14,586 nucleotides of DNA from Streptomyces iakyrus (GTDB lineage: Bacteria > Actinomycetota > Actinomycetes > Streptomycetales > Streptomycetaceae), in contig NZ_JNXI01000048.1 in the NCBI RefSeq assembly GCF_000717055.1, forward strand, positions 1-14,586. The letters run 5' to 3'. Positions 6,466 to 12,869 of this stretch are shown piece after piece (positions within the stretch are counted from its first letter, which is position 1; every line of letters begins with the position of its first letter). The translations under genes were made by a program, and so were the position numbers. Below the pieces are notes generated by a model. That model did not search any database. It saw nothing but the letters and a program-made list of their open reading frames with translations, and was not told the DNA's origin.

Positions 6466-7146
6466 GTGGGATTCGACGTCAAGCCCAAGTTCGCGACGTT
6501 CGACATGAACGGCACGCTGATCAACTTCAGAATCAACGACACGATGCGTGAGGTCCTGGGCGACCGGCTGCCGACCGAGGTCGCCGATGAATACCTGCGG
6601 ATCTGCAAGGCGTACCGGATCGACGAGTGCACGGGCGCGTACCAGCCGTTCCACCAGGTCGTCGCGCGCTCCATGGAACGCGCCTCGCGCAAGGTCGGTC
6701 TCGAGTACCGCGAGGACGAGGCGCGGGCGGTGTACGAGCGCATCCCCACGTGGGGCCCGCACCCCGGTGTCACCGAGGCGCTGAACCGCCTGGCCGAGGC
6801 GGTCCCGCTGGTGATCATCACGAACAGCGACACCGCGCACGCCGTGCGCCTCGCGGAGAACCTCAAGGCGCCGTTCGAGGTCATCATCAGCGCCGAGGAG
6901 ATGGGCATGTACAAGCCGCGACTCGGCACGTTCGACTACATGTTCGACAAGCTCGGCGTGACACCCGACGAGCTCGTCCATGTCTCCGCGAGCCCGATGT
7001 ACGACCTGCGCTCCGCGGCGATCATGGGCATTGAGAACAAGGTGTATGTGGACCGCGGCTGGGAGCACGACGAGCACTGGCTCGGCTACGAGCGGATCAC
7101 CGACATCGCCGACCTCCCCGTCCTCTTCGGTCTGCCGCGCCCCTGA
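6466..7146 (+). CDS. HAD-superfamily hydrolase, 2-haloacid-dehalogenase-like
   Basis: A 226-residue HAD hydrolase of the class I cap type. Motif I is FDMNGTLI with nucleophile Asp13. Motif II is in ITNSD (118-122). The motif III lysine is Lys150 in MGMYKPRL, and the SASPMYD element ends in Asp180. The residue two after the nucleophile is Asn15, not the Asp that acts as general acid in phosphatases. This points away from a standard phosphatase and towards dehalogenase-like or other C-X hydrolysis. The start is GTG 6466, with GGAGG five bases upstream. Longer frames upstream run through the operators and are not coding. It is the first gene of the plus-strand unit, followed by RidA-like copy 2 and two flavoenzymes. 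Its substrate is probably an intermediate of the same pathway. Annotation as haloacid dehalogenase should be treated as family-level only. Confidence 0.85.
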   Translation: MGFDVKPKFATFDMNGTLINFRINDTMREVLGDRLPTEVADEYLRICKAYRIDECTGAYQPFHQVVARSMERASRKVGLEYREDEARAVYERIPTWGPHPGVTEALNRLAEAVPLVIITNSDTAHAVRLAENLKAPFEVIISAEEMGMYKPRLGTFDYMFDKLGVTPDELVHVSASPMYDLRSAAIMGIENKVYVDRGWEHDEHWLGYERITDIADLPVLFGLPRP

Positions 7147-7170
7147 CGCCCGAGCGGAGGAACTGAGGAA

Positions 7171-7200
7171 ATGATCCCCAGCAAGGCGGTGACGGAATGA
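7171..7200 (+). CDS. Nine-codon mini-ORF coupled to RidA-like copy 2
   Basis: ATG 7171 opens the frame MIPSKAVTE and its TGA (7198-7200) overlaps the ATG of RidA-like copy 2 (7197), giving ATGA. The best ribosome binding site in the 50-base gap, GGAGG (7156-7160), is placed for this mini-ORF (ten-base spacing) and not for the RidA-like gene, whose own site is poor. It could couple translation, or be a chance frame. Confidence 0.4.
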   Translation: MIPSKAVTE

Positions 7201-7682
7201 GTCAGCCCCTGCCTCAGACCGTCAAGGGTGACTCGGCTTCAGAAAGGCTCCAGGCCCTGGGACTGAAGCTACCCGTCCTCGCCGGCACCACGTACCTCGT
7301 GCCCCACCGGACGGTGGGCTCCATCATCCACCTTTCCGGCCAACTCCCCCTCAGGGACGGCGAGTTGCTGGGGCAGGGCGTTGTCGGCCGGGACGTGGAG
7401 CTGGAGACCGCGCAGGAGCTCGCACGCCATGCCGCGCTCAACGCGCTCGCCGCTGCTGTGCAGGCGGTGGGTGATCTGGACCGGGTCCGGATCGTGCAGA
7501 TGCTGGTCTTCGTGGCCGGCACGCCGGACTTCGGTGAGCAGTCGAAGGTCGCCAACGCGGCCAGTGAACTGCTCATCGAGGTACTGGGTGAGAACGGACG
7601 GCACGCGCGCACCGCGATCGGTGTAGCCGGGCTGCCGCTCAACAGTCCCGTCGAGGTCCAGGTGATCTGCACTGCGGTGTAG
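7197..7682 (+). CDS. RidA-like (YjgF/YER057c/UK114) protein, copy 2
   Basis: A 161-residue RidA-like protein, 77% identical to copy 1 (3832-4317) over its full length without gaps. Divergence is concentrated in residues 1-60. Arg138 in GRHARTAIG matches the substrate-binding arginine of imine-hydrolysing RidA proteins. It is placed between the HAD hydrolase and two FAD amine/amino-acid oxidoreductases, which make imines, so imine hydrolysis for those enzymes is the natural role. The start is ATG 7197, overlapping the stop of a 9-codon mini-ORF. The adjacent bases (GGCGGTGACGGA) are a weak ribosome binding site. RidA proteins are usually trimers with active sites between subunits, so the two copies could form mixed trimers. 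That is inference. Confidence 0.9.
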   Translation: MSQPLPQTVKGDSASERLQALGLKLPVLAGTTYLVPHRTVGSIIHLSGQLPLRDGELLGQGVVGRDVELETAQELARHAALNALAAAVQAVGDLDRVRIVQMLVFVAGTPDFGEQSKVANAASELLIEVLGENGRHARTAIGVAGLPLNSPVEVQVICTAV

Positions 7683-7740
7683 CGGCGAGCCGGTCATGAG
7701 CAGTGGGCTGTGACCGGGCTCCGGCAAACCCTGGACGCCC

Positions 7741-7784
7741 TCGGCCGGCACGATGGGCACCCCTGCGCCGATCGTGCCGGCCGA
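7741..7784. other. Perfect 14-bp inverted repeat between RidA-like copy 2 and the first oxidoreductase
   Basis: TCGGCCGGCACGAT (7741-7754) and ATCGTGCCGGCCGA (7771-7784) are perfect complements with a 16-base loop. The hairpin lies 58 bases after the RidA-like stop and 113 before the oxidoreductase start, with no T-tract. It may be an attenuator or mRNA stabiliser that lowers or separates expression of the downstream oxidases, or an operator. Confidence 0.6.
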
Positions 7785-7897
7785 CGCGATGTCAGAACAG
7801 CGAGCCATCGAGGCTTCCTTCCAGCGCAGGTCCGACACAAAGCCCCCGCCGCACCACCCGACCCCCGCGGTTCCCAGAGACAGATGAAGGACACACC

Positions 7898-9301
7898 ATG
7901 AAAGCCCCCGCGGCACCACCCAGAAACGGAGAGCTCGGCTTCTGGGTGGCCCAACTGGCTGACAAGAAGCCCTCGTTCCCCCGTTTCACCGGCCAGGACT
8001 CCGTCGACGTGGCCATTGTCGGCGGCGGCTACACCGGCTTGTGGGCGGCGTACTTCGCCAAGAAGCTCGAACCGTCGCTCTCGATTGCCGTCTTCGAGGC
8101 CGAGCAGGTGGGCTACGGCGCATCGGGGCGCAACGGTGGCTGGCTCTCTGCCATGCCCCCGGGAAACCGTGCCACCTTCGCCCGCGCCGGGGGAGGGCTG
8201 GAGGCGAGTCGGGCGCTTCAGCAGGAATTCGTCGCAGGTGTCGACGCGGTCCTGGACATCCTCCGGGCCGAGGGCATCGACGCCGATCAGCACAAGGGTG
8301 GCGCACTCGTCGCCGCCCACACTCAGGCAGGGCTGGGCCGGCTCGCGGCCAGGCGTGACGCCGAACTGAAGTACGGGCTGACCGACGACGAGGTCCGCCT
8401 GCTCGGCCGGGAGGAGTTCCGGTCCACGATCAATATCTCCACCGTCCACGGCGGGCTGTTCTACAAGCACTGCGCGCGGATCCACCCCGCGAAACTCGTC
8501 TACGGCCTCGCCGACACCCTGACCTCCATGGGGGTGACGATCTACGAGAGCAGCCGCGTGGACAGTGTCGAGGGCAAGACCCTCACCCTGGCCGACGGAC
8601 GCGTCACCGCGGCGAAGACGTTCATCTGCACCGAGGGCTATTCGGGAACGCTGCTCGGCCGCCGGAGCGTGATCCCCGTCAATTCCTCGATGATCGTGAC
8701 CGAGCCTCTGCCGGAGGAGGCATGGCAACAGATCGGCTGGAACGGGCCGCAATGCCTCAACGACTCCGCGCACACGTTCATCTACTCCCAGCGGACGTCG
8801 GACGGCCGTATCGCCATAGGGGGCCGTGGTGTTCCCTACCGCTTCGGGTCCGGTACGGGAGGAGCCGGTGCGACCGCCCAGTCCACCATCGACCTGATCT
8901 CGCACAAGCTCGGTTCCTTCTTCCCCGGCATTCCCTTCGAGGTGGAACACGCCTGGTCGGGAGTCCTGGGCGTCACACGGGACTGGAACGGCGGCGTGCA
9001 CTGGGACCCGGTGTCCGGGGTCGGATCGTCCACCGGCTACGCGGGACACGGCGTCACGTCGGCCTACGTCGGCGGCAGGACCCTCGTGGAGCTCGCCTTC
9101 GAGAAGGAAACCGAACGGACCACCCTTCCCTGGGTCGGCTACCGGGCACGGAAGTGGGAACCGGAACCCATCCGCTGGCTGGGGGTTCATGCCATGTACC
9201 GGCTCTTCGGTGTCGCCGACCAGTGGGAAGAGCGCAGGGGCTCCAGCAAGACATCACTCCTGGCCCGATTCGGCAGCAGGCTCGCCGGACTTCACGAGTA
9301 G
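7898..9301 (+). CDS. FAD-dependent amine/amino-acid oxidoreductase (DAO family, PuuB-like)
   Basis: A 467-residue flavoenzyme of the DAO superfamily. The Rossmann FAD motif is VAIVGGGYTGLWAAYFAKK (GGGYTG at 42-47), followed by VFEAEQ with Glu67 for the ribose and GASGRNGG (74-81). The C-terminal part has the expected GYAGHGVTSAYVGGRTLVEL. The overall pattern, including FWVAQL near the N-terminus, resembles gamma-glutamylputrescine oxidase-like enzymes common in actinomycetes. Such enzymes oxidise a C-N bond to an imine, giving H2O2 or reduced acceptor. The start is ATG 7898, with GAAGG seven bases upstream. The frame is open further up but reads as noncoding Arg/Pro-rich sequence across the hairpin. 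It lies 215 bases after the RidA-like gene and 20 bases before the second oxidoreductase. The amine specificity agrees with the polyamine-type transporter remnant in the sister unit. Confidence 0.88.
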   Translation: MKAPAAPPRNGELGFWVAQLADKKPSFPRFTGQDSVDVAIVGGGYTGLWAAYFAKKLEPSLSIAVFEAEQVGYGASGRNGGWLSAMPPGNRATFARAGGGLEASRALQQEFVAGVDAVLDILRAEGIDADQHKGGALVAAHTQAGLGRLAARRDAELKYGLTDDEVRLLGREEFRSTINISTVHGGLFYKHCARIHPAKLVYGLADTLTSMGVTIYESSRVDSVEGKTLTLADGRVTAAKTFICTEGYSGTLLGRRSVIPVNSSMIVTEPLPEEAWQQIGWNGPQCLNDSAHTFIYSQRTSDGRIAIGGRGVPYRFGSGTGGAGATAQSTIDLISHKLGSFFPGIPFEVEHAWSGVLGVTRDWNGGVHWDPVSGVGSSTGYAGHGVTSAYVGGRTLVELAFEKETERTTLPWVGYRARKWEPEPIRWLGVHAMYRLFGVADQWEERRGSSKTSLLARFGSRLAGLHE

Positions 9302-9321
9302 ACGAAAGGGAACCTGCTCTC

Positions 9322-10467
9322 ATGGACGCACAACTCGCAGTCATCGGCCTGGGCAGCATCGGAAGCATGGCCCTGTGGCAGGCGTCCCGGCTGTCCGACT
9401 CGGTAGTGGGCTTCGAGGCCGCCACCCCGGCCCACGGCCGCAGTGCCGTGGGCGGAGACACCCGCCTGTTCCGCATGATCTACCTCGGCAGGCCCGAGTA
9501 CTACCCCATCATCGAACGCTCCCGCGGCCTGTGGGCGGAGCTCGAAGCGGAAACCGGGCAGGACATCCTCACCCCTACCGGGGGCCTGTCCATCGGGACC
9601 GCGAACGGCAGTTACATCAACAGCCTCCTCGATGCGACACGCATCACCGGAGCCGAGTACCACGTCCTCAGCCGGGAGGAGATGGCCGAACGCTATCCCC
9701 AGCACAACCTCCGCCCCGACGACTGCGCTGTCTACGACCCCCGCGCCGGTGTTCTGCGCACCGACCGCGCCGTGAGCGCCGCCGTCGCGGCGGCCCAGGC
9801 GAACGGTGCCACCGTCCTGCAGAACACGCCCGTGGACGGCATCACCGAAACCGACCGCGGAGTGGTCGTCACCTCGGGCGACCGGACCTGGACGTTCGAG
9901 AAGGTCATCGTCGCCTCCGGCGGCTGGTCCCGAAAACTCATGCCCGACCACCTCAAGGCCGTCACGGAAACCCATCGGATCGTCCTGACCTGGTTCATCG
10001 CCCAGGACGGCACCCAGTTCTCGCCGGAGAACTTCCCCGCCTTCAGCCGGTGGTACGAAGATCGCTCCATGTACGGTGCACCCGCCGTCGACGGCGTGAC
10101 GGTCAAGGCATCAGTGGACGGACCGCTGGCCGGGCGCGCTAGGGCAACCCCCGACCCCGACGCCGTGCCCAGGGAGCTCACCCGGGAAGAAGTCGAAAAG
10201 GTCACCGAGATCGTCACCGAGTTCTTCCCCGGCCTGATCCCCACCATTGCGCGCTCCGACGCCTTCCCCGACCTCTTCACCGAGGACAGGCATCCGCTCC
10301 TCGGCTGGCTGGACGAGAACAGCAGGGTGTACTGCGCCACCGGATTCTCCGGCAAGGGCTTCAAGATGGCCACGGGCTATGGCCACATCGCCGCGCACGA
10401 GGCGCTCGGCAAACAGATCATCGAAGGCCTGGACTTCGTGCGTCCGGGCCGGTTCAGGATCGGGTGA
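9322..10467 (+). CDS. FAD-dependent oxidoreductase, sarcosine / N-methyl-L-tryptophan oxidase-like (DAO family)
   Basis: A 381-residue flavoenzyme, the usual length for monomeric sarcosine oxidase and N-methyltryptophan oxidase. FAD motif VIGLGSIGS (GLGSIG at 9-14) is followed by GFEAATPAHGRSAVGGDTRLFRM, which matches the family's H-x-x-x-S-x-x-x-TR pattern. The C-terminus has CATGFSGKGFKMATGYG, the flavin/substrate element. In monomeric sarcosine oxidase a Cys in the stretch before this (CxYTNTPD) carries flavin covalently. Here the corresponding stretch is DAFPDLFTEDRHP, without Cys, so flavin is probably noncovalent. The start is ATG 9322, with AAAGGGA about ten bases upstream and 20 bases after the previous stop. 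It is the last gene of the plus-strand unit. Likely reaction: oxidation of a secondary or primary amino group to an imine, which RidA-like proteins could hydrolyse. Confidence 0.88.
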   Translation: MDAQLAVIGLGSIGSMALWQASRLSDSVVGFEAATPAHGRSAVGGDTRLFRMIYLGRPEYYPIIERSRGLWAELEAETGQDILTPTGGLSIGTANGSYINSLLDATRITGAEYHVLSREEMAERYPQHNLRPDDCAVYDPRAGVLRTDRAVSAAVAAAQANGATVLQNTPVDGITETDRGVVVTSGDRTWTFEKVIVASGGWSRKLMPDHLKAVTETHRIVLTWFIAQDGTQFSPENFPAFSRWYEDRSMYGAPAVDGVTVKASVDGPLAGRARATPDPDAVPRELTREEVEKVTEIVTEFFPGLIPTIARSDAFPDLFTEDRHPLLGWLDENSRVYCATGFSGKGFKMATGYGHIAAHEALGKQIIEGLDFVRPGRFRIG

Positions 10468-10476
10468 CCCAGCCGG

Positions 10477-10497
10477 TGCCGCGGCCTCGGCGCGGCA
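10477..10497. terminator. Bidirectional terminator-like hairpin between convergent genes
   Basis: TGCCGCG (10477-10483) and CGCGGCA (10491-10497) form a perfect 7-bp stem with a 7-base loop. They sit inside the 39-base gap between the oxidoreductase stop and the ROK gene stop. It probably ends transcription from both sides. Confidence 0.55.
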
Positions 10498-10506
10498 AAG
10501 TCCGGA

Positions 10507-11679
10507 TCAGAACGCCGGCGCGGCCTGTTCCTTCTTCGGGCCTTGGGCGCGTGCCTTGAGCAGCGTGTCCCGCAGACGGTTGTGCGTCATGGCCAGGGAG
10601 GCGTGCACCGCGCCGCGTGCCACCGACAGTCCCAGAACCTGGGAGACGGTCGTGGTCCGGGGCACGGTCGGCAAACTGCGTTCGAGTCGCTTGCGCACCT
10701 CGGGGAGCACCTCGTCCACCAAGGGGCGCAAGCGGCCGACGAAGTACACGGCTTCAGGGTCGAGTGTCACGGCGACGGTGCTCACGGCGGTCGTGACCGC
10801 CGTCGTGAACGCCTTGAGTGTCTCCGCACGGGCCCGATGGTCCTGAGACGTGAGCCACAGGTCCTCGACGCGCTCGGTGTCCAGACCCTGTTCGCGAGCG
10901 AACGCCGCAAGCCCGGCGGTGCTCAGCAGCCCGTTGAGGGTGCGGTCGTCGACGCCCGAGGAGAGGGCACCGATGTCACCGAACGCGGGAGTACGTCCCC
11001 GAGCCAGTTCCCGGTCCGTACAGGTGGCGAAGTTCAGGGTGCTGCTGACGCTGAACAGGGCGGCGTTCTGGATGCTCGCGTCGTCCGTGAGCACCTGGAG
11101 CAAGGAGGCGTTCGCGTCGCTGTCGAATGTCACCGGAGCGTCGACGAGCTCTTCGACGATTCCGTGGAGCTCCCGGCCGGTGAAGATTTTCATCGGATCG
11201 GCAGGCCGGAAGACCTCGGCGCCGTCGCGGACATGGGCGGGCAGTGCCACGACGATCTGGCGCAGGGGCCCGCGTGCGGATGCGCCGGCCTGCGCGATCA
11301 GGTCGGCCAGCCACCGGCCGGCAGCGGGGACGTCGTGGTGCTCGGCCGTCGGGACGACCACGTGTCCGATCTCACGGCCGCGCAGGTCGGTCACCAGCAC
11401 GCCGCTGGTCAAGGCGCCGAAGCCGACCCCCACGACGTGTCCGGCCGTCTCGGGGACATCGAGGTAGGTCGACCGACGGCCACGCCCTGCGACTTCGTCG
11501 ACTCCCCTGTCCACGACGAACCCGTCGGAGCGCAGGTCTTCGACGGCCCGTGACACCGTCGCCTTGCTCAACCCCGTGAGCTCGATGAGCTTGTTCCGGG
11601 TCAACGGCGCACGGCAGAGAACCACGTCAAGGACACGTGCCTTGTTGTAGTCGCGTGGTGTGGGGTTGATGCTGCTCAC
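10507..11679 (-). CDS. ROK-family transcriptional regulator without sugar-kinase or zinc motifs
   Basis: A 390-residue ROK repressor-type protein. Residues about 10-65 form a winged helix-turn-helix (LTRNKLIELTGLSKATVSRA, then a GRGRRST wing). The rest is the ROK actin-like fold. The phosphate-binding loop that is DxGGT in sugar kinases reads GVGFGALT (83-90). The region that normally carries GH and a CxCGxxGC zinc motif reads FGDIGALSSGVDD (233-245), with no cysteines. Kinase activity is therefore not expected and ligand binding is unusual. The start is GTG 11679 (VSSINPTPRDYN), with GAAGG seven bases upstream. A TTG at 11766 is an in-frame alternative overlapping the kinase stop. It is last in the minus-strand unit with the aminotransferase-fold and kinase genes and probably regulates them, perhaps through the palindrome at 14277-14297. 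Confidence 0.85.
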   Translation of the reverse strand: MSSINPTPRDYNKARVLDVVLCRAPLTRNKLIELTGLSKATVSRAVEDLRSDGFVVDRGVDEVAGRGRRSTYLDVPETAGHVVGVGFGALTSGVLVTDLRGREIGHVVVPTAEHHDVPAAGRWLADLIAQAGASARGPLRQIVVALPAHVRDGAEVFRPADPMKIFTGRELHGIVEELVDAPVTFDSDANASLLQVLTDDASIQNAALFSVSSTLNFATCTDRELARGRTPAFGDIGALSSGVDDRTLNGLLSTAGLAAFAREQGLDTERVEDLWLTSQDHRARAETLKAFTTAVTTAVSTVAVTLDPEAVYFVGRLRPLVDEVLPEVRKRLERSLPTVPRTTTVSQVLGLSVARGAVHASLAMTHNRLRDTLLKARAQGPKKEQAAPAF

Positions 11680-11762
11680 CTCATGACCTTCGCGAGACCG
11701 TACGCGGCCCGAACCAGTGGTCTCCACCGGACTTGCCGACTGTCCGCGGGGCACCGCGCCGC

Positions 11763-12842
11763 TCAAGGCGTGTCATGGCGGGTGTTCAGCATGCGGTCCA
11801 CGACCTCCTGCGTGGCGACGGCCATGCCCTGCTCCACGTTGACCCAGTCGTCTCTGGCGTGCTCCAGCAGATAGTCGCGACGTGCCGGCACCCGCTCGGC
11901 GCGCCAGTGGGTCACCAGCGCGCGCAGTGTCAGGCGTGCCAGCGCTGCGACAGGCAGGAGCGGGAGTTCGGTGTCCTTGATCGGCCGGGCCCGCTCGTAT
12001 CCCGCGACGAAGCTGCATGCCTCGCGCCAGGGATCCGATGCTGTCCGGCCGAGGAGGTTCGCGACGGACACAGCTGGATCGAAGATCAATGCGCTGCGCA
12101 TGCTGTCACCAAAGTCGATCACTCCGGTGACGAAGCCGTCCGCCCGCGGATCCACCAGGACGTTGTAGGGGCTGTAGTCACCATGGATCATTTGGGTCTC
12201 GAGATCACCCAGCCTCGGAACGACGGTCCCGTGGAACAGGCGGAACACCTCTTGAGCCAGCCGGCGGTGTGCGGCGCCCGGCGTGTGGCCGATGAGCTCC
12301 CGCAGCCGGTCGAAGTACCGAAGGTCCCAGACGAGGCGCCGATCGTCCGCTGGATGCCTGAACGACCGCAGCGCCAGATCCACCTGCCCGAGCATGTGCC
12401 CGGCCTGGGCAAACTGGTGGGGCTCGGGGTCCGTCCGCGCCAGTACGGCCCCTTCGACGAAGTCGAGGACGCGCAGGACGCGAACTCCGCCTTCTTCCGT
12501 CTCGATCGGTACGTTGTCGGTGCCCTGCAAGGTCTTCTCGACCCGTTGGACGGGGAGATGAGGAGCTTCGGATTCGAGGTGACGCATCACAGCCGTCTGC
12601 AGAGCTACGACGGCTACCGCCTCCTCGGGCGGGGACACTTTTACGAGGTGGTCGGCTGATCCGGTCCGCAGCCGGAACGTGTCGTCCTTCTCGGTCGCCA
12701 GCCGCTCGAGACGGCCGCTCAGCCCGTAGTGCCGGGCGAGGAGGGCATCCACCTCGTTCATCTCGATGGGTTCGTGGGACGACGCCAGGCCGCTCTCTTC
12801 GAACAACTGCTGGGCGATACGTGCGGGGGGCGAGGTGTTCAC
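11763..12842 (-). CDS. APH-fold small-molecule kinase, hydroxylysine-kinase-like
   Basis: A 359-residue kinase of the aminoglycoside phosphotransferase/choline kinase fold. Visible are the ATP-lysine candidate Lys68 (HLVKVS), the catalytic loop IHGDYSPYN (219-227, Asp222 and Asn227) and the metal-binding DFGD (243-246). The DFGDSMRSALIFDPAVSVANLL stretch resembles animal hydroxylysine kinase (AGPHD1/HYKK) more than antibiotic kinases. The start is GTG 12842, with AAGGGA seven bases upstream. It lies 27 bases after a class III aminotransferase-fold gene of the phospho-lyase type. Pairing of these two families is known from hydroxylysine breakdown: the kinase phosphorylates the hydroxyl and the lyase removes phosphate and ammonia. 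A role in antibiotic resistance is less likely. Other possible substrates are ethanolamine or another amino alcohol. Confidence 0.82.
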   Translation of the reverse strand: MNTSPPARIAQQLFEESGLASSHEPIEMNEVDALLARHYGLSGRLERLATEKDDTFRLRTGSADHLVKVSPPEEAVAVVALQTAVMRHLESEAPHLPVQRVEKTLQGTDNVPIETEEGGVRVLRVLDFVEGAVLARTDPEPHQFAQAGHMLGQVDLALRSFRHPADDRRLVWDLRYFDRLRELIGHTPGAAHRRLAQEVFRLFHGTVVPRLGDLETQMIHGDYSPYNVLVDPRADGFVTGVIDFGDSMRSALIFDPAVSVANLLGRTASDPWREACSFVAGYERARPIKDTELPLLPVAALARLTLRALVTHWRAERVPARRDYLLEHARDDWVNVEQGMAVATQEVVDRMLNTRHDTP

Positions 12843-12869
12843 CGTTCGGTCCCTTCGGCTTTCAGCCTG

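Noticed and set aside
5331..6551. Plus-strand open frame of 406 codons opposite the GntR gene
   Set aside because: It is the antisense shadow of the GntR gene and also runs through the operators. It has no ribosome binding site and no motif.
7753..7887. A 44-codon plus-strand frame starting MGTPAPIVPAD in the gap before the first oxidoreductase
   Set aside because: The start lies inside the 14-bp hairpin with no ribosome binding site, and the second half is Pro/His-rich. It could be a decayed gene fragment, but nothing supports translation.
7694..9190. Minus-strand open frame of 498 codons opposite the first oxidoreductase
   Set aside because: It is a shadow of the FAD oxidoreductase, whose plus-strand frame has an unmistakable FAD motif. 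The minus product has none.
8722..9321. Upstream extension of the second oxidoreductase frame
   Set aside because: The frame is open back into the first oxidoreductase but out of phase with it. ATG 9322 places GLGSIG at the normal position, and AAAGGGA lies upstream.
11763..12842. Aminoglycoside resistance kinase
   Set aside because: The fold is shared, but the linkage to a phospho-lyase-type enzyme and the hydroxylysine-kinase-like DFGD region make a catabolic kinase more likely.
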